From: Sediminibacillus albus
Lineage (GTDB): Bacteria; Bacillota; Bacilli; Bacillales; Amphibacillaceae
Direction of reading: 5' to 3'
Length of the DNA stretch: 64,000 nucleotides
NCBI RefSeq assembly: GCF_900101125.1
Contig: NZ_FNFL01000003.1
Coordinates: 186,001-250,000, forward strand
Shown here: positions 34,664-41,507 of the stretch, one piece after another
Numbering within the stretch: the first letter of the stretch is position 1
How the letters are laid out: each line of letters opens with the position of its first letter
The notes under the pieces: generated by a model
What the model was told of the DNA's origin: nothing
What the model saw: only the letters and a program-made list of their open reading frames with translations
Databases searched by the model: none
Made by a program: the position numbers and the translations under genes

Positions 34664-35581
34664 ATGGAAAATAAAGAATCACAACTGGGAGTCCTATTTA
34701 CTGCAGGAGCGTATATATTATGGGGTTTCTTGCCAATATACTGGAAACTTGTACAATCAGTCCCTGCAGGAGAAATCTTGGCTCACCGTATTATTTGGTC
34801 TTTTATTTTTATGTTGATTTTACTTGCTGTTTTAAAAAAATGGCGGCCCTTTGTCGCTGAATGCAAGCAAATTGTCCGACAAAAACAAAAGCTAATCGGC
34901 ATTACCGCAGCATCTCTCGTAATCAGCATTAATTGGCTCGTATTTATTTGGGCGGTCAACAGCGACCACGTAATCCAGGCAAGCCTGGGTTATTATATTA
35001 ACCCCTTGGTCAGCATTGTATTGGGAATGGTCGTATTGAAAGAAAAGTTAAGTAAATGGCAATTAGTTTCCTTTTTGCTAGCTGCAGCAGGTGTGGTCAA
35101 TTTAACTGTTAGCTTTGGTGTCTTCCCCTGGATTTCGATTATGCTGGCATTATCCTTCGGCCTTTACGGCCTGTTGAAAAAAACAGTCGATATTAGCGCC
35201 ATGTTTGGTTTGACGATTGAAACGCTAATTGTGACGCCAGTTGCACTTATTTACCTGGCAAACCGCCAAATTGCGACAGAAGCCATGCCGGAACTATTTA
35301 CTTCATCCGCACTACTGCTGGTTGGGAGCGGAGTGGCCACTGCTGTTCCATTGTTGCTGTTCGCCAGTGGCGCAAAGCGAATCCCGCTTTCCATGGTCGG
35401 CTTTTTACAATACTTTGCTCCAACGTTAATGCTGTTTATTGGTGTCTTTCTTTATGGTGAAACCTTCACCCATGCCCATTTAGTATCCTTTATTATTATT
35501 TGGACCGCGCTTGCTATATATACTATTTCCCGGACAAAATGGTTTCATCATCTGCAGGCAAAGAAATTAAGAAGCTATTAA
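34664..35581 (+). CDS. rarD: EamA/DMT-superfamily transporter RarD
   Basis: 305 residues, ten predicted helices in two EamA halves. It starts with the RarD signature GVLFTAGAYILWGFLPIYWKL and continues ILAHRIIWSF, INWLVFIWAVNSDHVIQASLGYYINPL and ASGAKRIPLSMVGFLQYFAPTLML. RarD proteins are drug/metabolite transporters of uncertain substrate, historically named from chloramphenicol sensitivity in Pseudomonas. ATG start behind AGAGG. Single gene with terminator. Confidence 0.9.
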   Translation: MENKESQLGVLFTAGAYILWGFLPIYWKLVQSVPAGEILAHRIIWSFIFMLILLAVLKKWRPFVAECKQIVRQKQKLIGITAASLVISINWLVFIWAVNSDHVIQASLGYYINPLVSIVLGMVVLKEKLSKWQLVSFLLAAAGVVNLTVSFGVFPWISIMLALSFGLYGLLKKTVDISAMFGLTIETLIVTPVALIYLANRQIATEAMPELFTSSALLLVGSGVATAVPLLLFASGAKRIPLSMVGFLQYFAPTLMLFIGVFLYGETFTHAHLVSFIIIWTALAIYTISRTKWFHHLQAKKLRSY

Positions 35582-35630
35582 TTAAGGGCAAAGATTGTAC
35601 CAGTTGACCCTTCCCAGACAGCTTGCCCAA

Positions 35631-35686
35631 AAACTGATTATCTGTACCGTATTTAATCAAGTTCGGTTTGATAGTCAGTTTTTTTG
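35631..35686 (+). terminator. Terminator of rarD
   Basis: Stem AAACTGATTATC / GATAGTCAGTTT with one bulge, followed by TTTTG. Confidence 0.55.
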
Positions 35687-35781
35687 TTTCCCTCATTTTT
35701 AGTTTTTCAAGCCTATCCTGAATAGTTTCCAGTATATTGCAGAATATATTCTTGCATGATTCTATAGTAAGGAGTGAACAT

Positions 35782-36288
35782 ATGGGTATTTTAAGCGGAA
35801 ATCCTAAAAACCAGCCAATGCATTACGGAGAAGTATTCGCTATTTGGAGTAGTCTTACCGGCAGTAAAGGATTGATTGCTGGGTATCAAACAATGGCCAA
35901 CCACACAGGCGACAGAGAGTTGAAGAAGCTAATCGAAGATATGGTCCGTGCGATGAAGCAGGAAAACGAAGACATCGAAGAGCTTCTGAAAAACAACGGA
36001 ATTGCCTTACCGCCGTCACCACCGGAGCGGGCGAAGGCGGCTTTAGAGCAAATTCCATCGGGAGCCAGATTCAATGATCCGGAGATCAGTGCATCGATTG
36101 CCCGCGACATCGGCCAGGGCCTTGTCGCATGCAGCCAGATTATTGGCCAATGCATCCGGGAAGATATTGCTATGATGTATGGACAAATCCATATGAGCAA
36201 AGCCCAATTTGGAGCACGTTTGCTAAGGCTTAATAAAGAAAAAGGCTGGCTCGTTCCACCACCGCTCCACAATCAAAATTTCGAATAA
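35782..36288 (+). CDS. DUF3231 family protein, single domain
   Basis: 168 residues from ATG at 35782 (MGILSGNPKNQPMHYGEVF), 7 bases behind AAGGAGTG; an earlier in-frame start lies before the SD. Mostly helical and ferritin-like by composition: FAIWSSLTGSKGLIAGYQTMANHTGDRELKKLIEDMV, then SARDIGQGL-like helices with Cys pairs around 110-120. DUF3231 proteins usually have two such domains (about 330 residues), so this is a half-size member. Function unknown; several are linked to sporulation or stress in bacilli. Confidence 0.8.
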   Translation: MGILSGNPKNQPMHYGEVFAIWSSLTGSKGLIAGYQTMANHTGDRELKKLIEDMVRAMKQENEDIEELLKNNGIALPPSPPERAKAALEQIPSGARFNDPEISASIARDIGQGLVACSQIIGQCIREDIAMMYGQIHMSKAQFGARLLRLNKEKGWLVPPPLHNQNFE

Positions 36289-36298
36289 GCATACTTCA

Positions 36299-36335
36299 GG
36301 ACAGTGCCTCTTATTATTCAGGAGGCACTGTTCTT
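36299..36335 (+). terminator. Terminator of the DUF3231 gene
   Basis: Stem GGACAGTGCCTC / GAGGCACTGTTC followed by TTTTATTTT. Confidence 0.8.
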
Positions 36336-36687
36336 TTATTTTCTGTTATGTCTCATGGAGTTTACCAGGTAACAATATCGTTACAACAAGCGGCGAACCT
36401 GTAATAAAGCATACGGTGTAAAAAGTTTGTCAATGGGATTTTTCAGGTATTTTTAACCAATTTGGCAGTTTTTCGTATGAGTTCTGCTATCGTTATCCAT
36501 GGACTCGGAGAGAAATGGTCCTTTGATGATTTAGCATTCTTATAGGCAGAAACAGACCTTTTTTTATTCTACATAGAAAAGAACCAGCAGCTACAGGTGT
36601 ACAAATGGAAAATAGCTCCTCAATTATTACAAAAAGGCCATGCTATGATGAAAAAGTAAAATCAAACAAAGAGGAGAGTGTAAGGAA
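36336..36687. other. Leader region of the CAP-domain gene
   Basis: About 350 bases without an ORF. A possible -10 TATGAT lies near 36644, close upstream of the GAGGAG SD of the next gene. No other motif recognised. Confidence 0.35.
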
Positions 36688-37479
36688 ATGTTCAAAAAAG
36701 TAAGCATGGCAACAGCATTGTCGGCGGCACTGCTTTTTGGGGGAGTTTTTTCTTCCTCAGTAGATGCCCAGGAAAATAACGGACAATCAACAACACAGCA
36801 AGTCTACTATTCTATTAATAGTAGTGGATTTGATTTCTCCGAAGCGGACGTACAAAGTTTTGTAAATAAATATTTTAGCAACCAGCAATTCAACTGGAAG
36901 CAAAAAGAACCAGTCCAACAAGAAGAACAACCTGCTCCGGCAGGGGAAGAAAACAAGCTGGAAACAACAGGCAAACAGCCTGCTGACCAACAACAAACAA
37001 AAGAACCGAGTGCTGAACAACCTCCAGCACCACAAGAAAACACTAACTATGCAACTGCTGATGAGTCTAAGCAAGAACAATCTCAGAAACAAGCAGAAGA
37101 ATTAAGCGAATTTGAACAACAAGTAGTAGAATTGACAAATGATGAAAGATCAAAGCAAGGACTAGCTCCACTGCAAATCGATACAGAGCTAAGTAAAGTA
37201 GCTCGGGAGAAGTCTGCAGATATGGCACGGAACGGTTACTTCTCTCATAACAGCCCGACCTACGGTTCTCCCTTCGATATGATGAAGCAGTTCGGTATTT
37301 CTTACAATACCGCTGGAGAAAACATTGCTAAGGGACAACGCACCCCTGAAGAAGTAGTCAACGCATGGATGAATAGTGAAGGCCACCGCGAAAACATTCT
37401 GAACGGTAACTTCACCCACATCGGCGTAGGCTATGTAAAAGACGGTAATGTATGGACTCAACAGTTCATCGGCAAATAA
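36688..37479 (+). CDS. Secreted CAP-domain (SCP/PR-1) protein, YkwD-like
   Basis: 263 residues. Signal peptide MFKKVSMATALSAALLFGGV to about residue 28 (cleavage after VDA). A low-complexity Gln/Glu/Pro spacer spans about 60-145 (QEEQPAPAGEENK..., AEQPPAPQENTN). The C-terminal CAP domain (about 147-263) contains LTNDERSKQGLAPLQID, HNSPTYGSPFDMMKQF, AGENIAKGQRTPEEVVNAWMNSEGHRENILNGNFTHIGVGY. This is the bacterial YkwD type, exported and possibly bound to wall or spore surface; biochemical role unknown. ATG behind GAGGAG. Confidence 0.9.
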   Translation: MFKKVSMATALSAALLFGGVFSSSVDAQENNGQSTTQQVYYSINSSGFDFSEADVQSFVNKYFSNQQFNWKQKEPVQQEEQPAPAGEENKLETTGKQPADQQQTKEPSAEQPPAPQENTNYATADESKQEQSQKQAEELSEFEQQVVELTNDERSKQGLAPLQIDTELSKVAREKSADMARNGYFSHNSPTYGSPFDMMKQFGISYNTAGENIAKGQRTPEEVVNAWMNSEGHRENILNGNFTHIGVGYVKDGNVWTQQFIGK

Positions 37480-37512
37480 TAGTAACCTCCTAAACACCCT
37501 GGATTATATCTA

Positions 37513-37993
37513 GGCCACTGAAAAAGTCCTATTTAATCTAAATGGGCTGTCAAAGTTTATTGTTGATTCCACGAATCGCTTGTCGGTGGATGCTTGCCGC
37601 GGGCACGGCCTCAGCTAACTTGGTCAAGAAGATCACTTGACCAAGTGGATCTTCGGCTCGTGCTGTTCCCGCAGGCGTCACCACCGATCGCCCATCACGG
37701 AATCAACAGAGGCAAATTTAAAAAGAGTGATTTTCTTTGATTTATAAAAGAAAATCACTCTTTTTTTCTTGCACAATGAAAGTAATACATAAAAGGGAGG
37801 GATTCGATGCTAGACCGTCGATCATCCATGAATATAAGTCAGTACGAAGGGCTCTAAACTAATAAAGGAATAGAGGGAGAGGGCACAAACCTCTGGGCAT
37901 TAGACGAAAAGCGGTCTGTATGGAAATTAAAACCCCACACAGACCGCTTTTTTAAAATTCTACCTAACATAGAGCTTCCGTTTTTCAGTGGCC
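37513..37993 (+). mobile_element. IS1182-derived, internally deleted (MITE-like) element, copy 3
   Basis: Both ends are present: GGCCACTGAAAAAGTCCT at 37513-37530 and its inverse TTTTTCAGTGGCC at 37981-37993. Within its 481 bases are a type C palindromic repeat (37561-37710), a stretch without transposase coding, and the element's own terminator AAAGCGGTCTGT...ACAGACCGCTTTTTT (about 37910-37953). It cannot encode transposase and could only move in trans. Confidence 0.7.
37561..37710. repeat. Palindromic interspersed element, type C (copy 3)
   Basis: Arms TGTTGATTCC / GGAATCAACA, inner GTCGGTGG / CCACCGAT, core CCGCGGGCACGGCCTCAGC and GTGCTGTTCCCGCAGGCGTC, centre TTGGTCAAG / CTTGACCAA. The most complete of the three type C copies. 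Confidence 0.75.
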
Positions 37994-38165
37994 TCGATTA
38001 TCCAGGTTTATTTATCGCTTGAATTTCTTATCATGTTGAATCAGCTGGAACAGTTCCACGGAGGCTTCTTTTTAATAATAATAATTAATTTGATAAATTT
38101 TGTAGGGTGATGGCTTTCCTGTTTCGTCTAAATAGTGACATGGTCAGGGAGAGGGGGGAGCATCC

Positions 38166-38705
38166 ATTCAAGATGAACTGTTAGTCAAAAAAATAAAAAC
38201 AGGCAACCAGCAGGCACTGCGACTGTTAATCGAACGGCACAAACATCAGGTTTTCAAAATCGCGATGAGTGTCTTGCATGATGAAAAAGCAGCAGAGGAT
38301 GCTGCCCAGGAAACCTTTATCAAAATGGTGGATTCCCTTCCCTCTTATCAATTTCAAGGATTCAAAACGTGGATTAGCAGGATTGCGTTACATAAAGCGA
38401 TTGATGCCCGGCGGAAAAAACAAAAGGAGCGGGAGGATTTCTCTAACGCTGAACAAGAATACAGAAATAACAATGAAATTAGCACAGAAGAAGTTGTACT
38501 CCGAAACGAAAAAAAGGCACTTGTTCAGCGATCGATTGAGGAATTACCTGAAAAGCTGCGCTATGCTGTTCGCTATTATTACTTAGAAGAATTATCCTAC
38601 ACAGAAATAGCCAAACGTTTGAATTTAGCGGAGAAAACAGTCGAAATGCGTTTATACCGGGCAAGAAAATGGATGAAAGCCCACTGGAAGGAGGGTGATT
38701 TTTAG
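38166..38705 (+). CDS. ECF-type RNA polymerase sigma factor, apparent ATT start
   Basis: 179 residues if translation starts at ATT 38166, 5 bases behind GAGGGGGGAG. This restores region 2.1 (ELLVKKIKTGNQQALRLLIERHKHQVF). Starting at the first ATG (38265) would delete it, and no ATG, GTG or TTG occurs in frame between the upstream stop and 38265. Region 2: DAAQETFIKMVDSLPSYQ; region 4: LPEKLRYAVRYYYLEELSYTEIAKRLNLAEKTVEMRLYRARKWMK. It directs RNA polymerase to promoters of an unknown regulon and probably autoregulates the operon. It overlaps the next gene by one base. Confidence 0.85.
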   Translation: MQDELLVKKIKTGNQQALRLLIERHKHQVFKIAMSVLHDEKAAEDAAQETFIKMVDSLPSYQFQGFKTWISRIALHKAIDARRKKQKEREDFSNAEQEYRNNNEISTEEVVLRNEKKALVQRSIEELPEKLRYAVRYYYLEELSYTEIAKRLNLAEKTVEMRLYRARKWMKAHWKEGDF

Positions 38706-39151
38706 TGAGTCATGTGCAAAACGAGTTACTGTTCCTGTATATAGAAGACAATATCGATGGTCGCCGAAATCGGCAGCAAATCGAAAACCATTTAGAAACA
38801 TGTGAACACTGTTTTGCCAGTTACCTTGATTTACTAGAACATTGGGAAACACCAGCCGGTTTGACAGATTCATTTACGGATATAACTATCGAAAAAGTGA
38901 AGCTGTACCAATCCTATTCGCACCTGGCAGAGCAACGACCGTCATCCTACCGATCCAGGCAGGCAAGAACCTTAGTCCATTACCTGTTAGCAGCAGCCTT
39001 GACGCTAGTTTTAATGGCCGGTGGGATCTTTCAGGGGGTGCTGGATCTAACGGATCAAAGTAATTTGGATAAACGTCCATCATTGACGGATAACATCATG
39101 CAAAAAACAGATAGCTGGCTGACTCAACTATTGAAGGGGGAAAGGCAATGA
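38705..39151 (+). CDS. Zinc-finger anti-sigma factor (RsiW-like ZAS protein)
   Basis: 148 residues. GTG start overlaps the sigma stop (TAGTG), implying translational coupling. The cytoplasmic N-terminus has the zinc anti-sigma signature HLETCEHC (H-x3-C-x2-C), preceded by LYIEDNIDGRRNRQQIENH. One membrane helix lies at about residues 93-113 (YLLAAALTLVLMAGGIFQG), and the short outside tail ends KTDSWLTQLLKGERQ. It should hold the ECF factor inactive until an envelope signal triggers release. The signal is unknown. Confidence 0.85.
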   Translation: MSHVQNELLFLYIEDNIDGRRNRQQIENHLETCEHCFASYLDLLEHWETPAGLTDSFTDITIEKVKLYQSYSHLAEQRPSSYRSRQARTLVHYLLAAALTLVLMAGGIFQGVLDLTDQSNLDKRPSLTDNIMQKTDSWLTQLLKGERQ

Positions 39152-40257
39152 ACAATTCACCAACACTTGCATTCTTTTTAGCACTCATTCCCGGTTTTGG
39201 CCATATGTACCTTGGCCATAGGCGCAGAGGGGCACTATACTCGATATTGTTTTTTGGGATAATCAGCTTTGGGGCACTCGGATTCATTGTTTCACAGATT
39301 GATGAGATTATTTTAGTAACTATGATGGGAGCGTTGTTAATTTGGGGAATAAATGTCATCGACATGATTATCACACTGTTGATGCGAAGCAGAGTACAGA
39401 CTGCCAATCGATCCTCTTGGGAAAATAGCTCAGGAAAAACCGGCGCCGTTCCTGTCAAACCCGAAGATCATAATGAACGCTTCAACACCATTTTATTATC
39501 GTTCATTCCGGGTGTCGGCCACTTTCACCTCGGATTGAACCAACGCGGTCTGACATTTTTGGCGGGATTCTTCGGAGTTGCTGCGATGATTTTCTTTGTC
39601 GCATTTGTCAGCCATCAGGGCGGTTTTTTAATCTTTCTGTTGGCGATGCCAATCATATGGATTTACAGCTTCTTCGATGCCATCCAGCTGCTAAACAAAA
39701 AACAAAATGGGGAACCATTAGAAGACCGTACCATTATTGAAGACTTGGACCATTATCGCGAAGCAGGAAAAAAGAGTAAAATGCTGGCCACCATTCTGGC
39801 CATCTTCCCTGGTGCCGGCCACATGTACTTAGGATTGCAGAAACGGGGGCTGCAGCTGATGGCAGCTTTCCTGCTTTCTATCTATGTGTTAGATGTCCTG
39901 CGTCTGTCCATCTTTTTGTTTTTAATTCCGATTATTTGGTTTTTCAGCTTCTTCGATGCCCTGCAGCACACAAACAAGGCTGAACAAGGGGACGTGCAAG
40001 ACGTGCCAATCGTCAAATACTTGGCCAATCATCAAAAATGGCTGGGAGTCGCGCTTTTACTGCTAGGTTTATTCTATTTTGGAGATGCCATTTTAGTGCC
40101 GGTTTTAGCGGAACAATTCCGTGAAGCCTTTCAAATTGACCTATGGTACTACTACCAGCAATATTTCCAAGTATCGATTGTCTGCCTGTTATTTATCGCC
40201 GGTGGAATCCGCTTGATTACAGGCGCCAAGCCGAAAAAAGGAGGAGAAAAACAATGA
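39148..40257 (+). CDS. Membrane protein with three tandem PGxGHxYLG repeats
   Basis: 369 residues. Three homologous units begin LALIPGFGHMYLGHRRRGAL (about 8), LLSFIPGVGHFHLGLNQRGL (about 112) and LAIFPGAGHMYLGLQKRGLQ (about 216). Each has two or three helices, and the second and third end PIIWxxSFFDAxQ..NK. A final helical region follows. The unit resembles TM2-type modules (Pro-Gly-x-Gly-x-x-Tyr-x-Gly). ATG overlaps the anti-sigma gene by 4 bases. It is probably an ECF-regulated envelope protein; function unknown. Confidence 0.8.
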   Translation: MNNSPTLAFFLALIPGFGHMYLGHRRRGALYSILFFGIISFGALGFIVSQIDEIILVTMMGALLIWGINVIDMIITLLMRSRVQTANRSSWENSSGKTGAVPVKPEDHNERFNTILLSFIPGVGHFHLGLNQRGLTFLAGFFGVAAMIFFVAFVSHQGGFLIFLLAMPIIWIYSFFDAIQLLNKKQNGEPLEDRTIIEDLDHYREAGKKSKMLATILAIFPGAGHMYLGLQKRGLQLMAAFLLSIYVLDVLRLSIFLFLIPIIWFFSFFDALQHTNKAEQGDVQDVPIVKYLANHQKWLGVALLLLGLFYFGDAILVPVLAEQFREAFQIDLWYYYQQYFQVSIVCLLFIAGGIRLITGAKPKKGGEKQ

Positions 40258-41102
40258 GGAAATGGCGGGTCGGGTCTATATCGATGGGAGCAGCTTTAAT
40301 TATGCTCGGTGTAATTGTCATGCTCGCGCAATTCAATGAATGGAACGAAACGGATATCTTGCTGACATGGTTTCCCCTCATCCTGGTTATCCTGGGAGTG
40401 GAAATCGTCCTTTACATATCCATGTCAAAGCAGGAACAACCAGTAGTCAAATATGATATTCTGTCAATTATTTTTATTACGTGTCTCGGAGGTATCGCGC
40501 TGATCCTGTTTATCAGTGCCTCGACAGGCGTGCTTGAAATGGTTAAAACAACCGTGCAAGCAGAAGAAGTAGAAGGAACATTACCAGCAATTGAACACCC
40601 GGTTAATCAGGAAGTTAAAAAAGTCGTCCTTGAATCTGCAGAAGCGGTGACAGTGGAAACCAATAATACCAGCAACATTCATATTTTTGGTACCTACCAG
40701 TCCAGCAGCATAAACATGGAAAAAGGAATCAAACCCGGTGATGTCGCTGCTTTTCACCAGGTAGGCGATACCTTGTATGTTGAAATGCTTCAAGCACCAA
40801 CCAGACCGATGTTTGGATATGATGACAGCGAATTTAGCGCGACCGTATCAATCCCAGGTGATATAGAAACGGAAGTCCGTTCCTGGGTCGCTGCCGCCCA
40901 CCTCAATTTGGCCAACATGAAGAACAACTGGTCACTAACAGATGTTGATCAAGTGTACTTGACCGATACTGACAATGCCGATGTCAAACTAACCACCGAA
41001 GATGTATGGGAGGAAGAAGCGGCCAGTAACCAAACCAATACCTTCGGTGAGGGCACCCACCAACTTCAAATTGACACAGCTAACCAGTTGCATATCCAAT
41101 AA
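40254..41102 (+). CDS. LiaF/toast-rack-like membrane protein
   Basis: 282 residues. ATG at 40254 overlaps the previous stop (ATGA) and follows AAGGAGGAG; upstream frame extension is not used. Three or four N-terminal helices (about 5-25, 35-52, 68-92) resemble the LiaI/LiaF-TM domain: MGAALIMLGVIVMLAQFN..LLTWFPLILVILGVEIVLY. The exterior part (about 100-282) is beta-rich, with DUF4097-like runs (KKVVLESAEAVTVETNNTSNIHIFG; VYLTDTDNADVKLTTEDVW). Last gene of the ECF operon. An envelope-stress sensing or adhesin-like lattice role is inference. Confidence 0.75.
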   Translation: MRKWRVGSISMGAALIMLGVIVMLAQFNEWNETDILLTWFPLILVILGVEIVLYISMSKQEQPVVKYDILSIIFITCLGGIALILFISASTGVLEMVKTTVQAEEVEGTLPAIEHPVNQEVKKVVLESAEAVTVETNNTSNIHIFGTYQSSSINMEKGIKPGDVAAFHQVGDTLYVEMLQAPTRPMFGYDDSEFSATVSIPGDIETEVRSWVAAAHLNLANMKNNWSLTDVDQVYLTDTDNADVKLTTEDVWEEEAASNQTNTFGEGTHQLQIDTANQLHIQ

Positions 41103-41236
41103 TTCGGTTACCGCAATACATGTGGGGATCGACAATGTTTCCTAATGGAAAAAAATTTCTATAGACAGTTGACGGGAAGCTTTTACTGGTTTATAATTCT
41201 AACAATGATTGAAATTTCAAAACAAATTGAATAGTT

Positions 41237-41395
41237 AGACTCTTATCAAGAGCGGCGGAGGGACTAGGCCCGACGATGCCCGGCAACCTTCAAGTTTCAT
41301 ACTTGAAAAGGTGCCAATTCCTACAGGTCAATGATCTGGAAGATAAGAGGAGGACTCTGATACTACGCCCTCTTCTTATGAAGAGGGCTTTTTAT
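41237..41395 (+). promoter_or_regulatory. SAM-I (S-box) riboswitch with terminator
   Basis: The leader of metY carries the S-box blocks in order: CTCTTATCAAGAGCGGCGGA, GGGACTAGGCCCGACGATGC, CCCGGCAACC, AAGGTGCCAATTCC and the closing GATAAGAGG. A terminator GCCCTCTTC / GAAGAGGGC plus TTTTTAT follows (41367-41395). SAM should stabilise the aptamer, allow the terminator and switch metY off. Confidence 0.95.
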
Positions 41396-41507
41396 ATTCT
41401 CCTCTCTTATTACAGCGTGACAGACCACAGGTAACTTTCATTACGACCTTTAGGTGCTGCAATTCCCTAGTCTTGAAGTGAATTAATTTAACTTAGGAGG
41501 AATTTTC

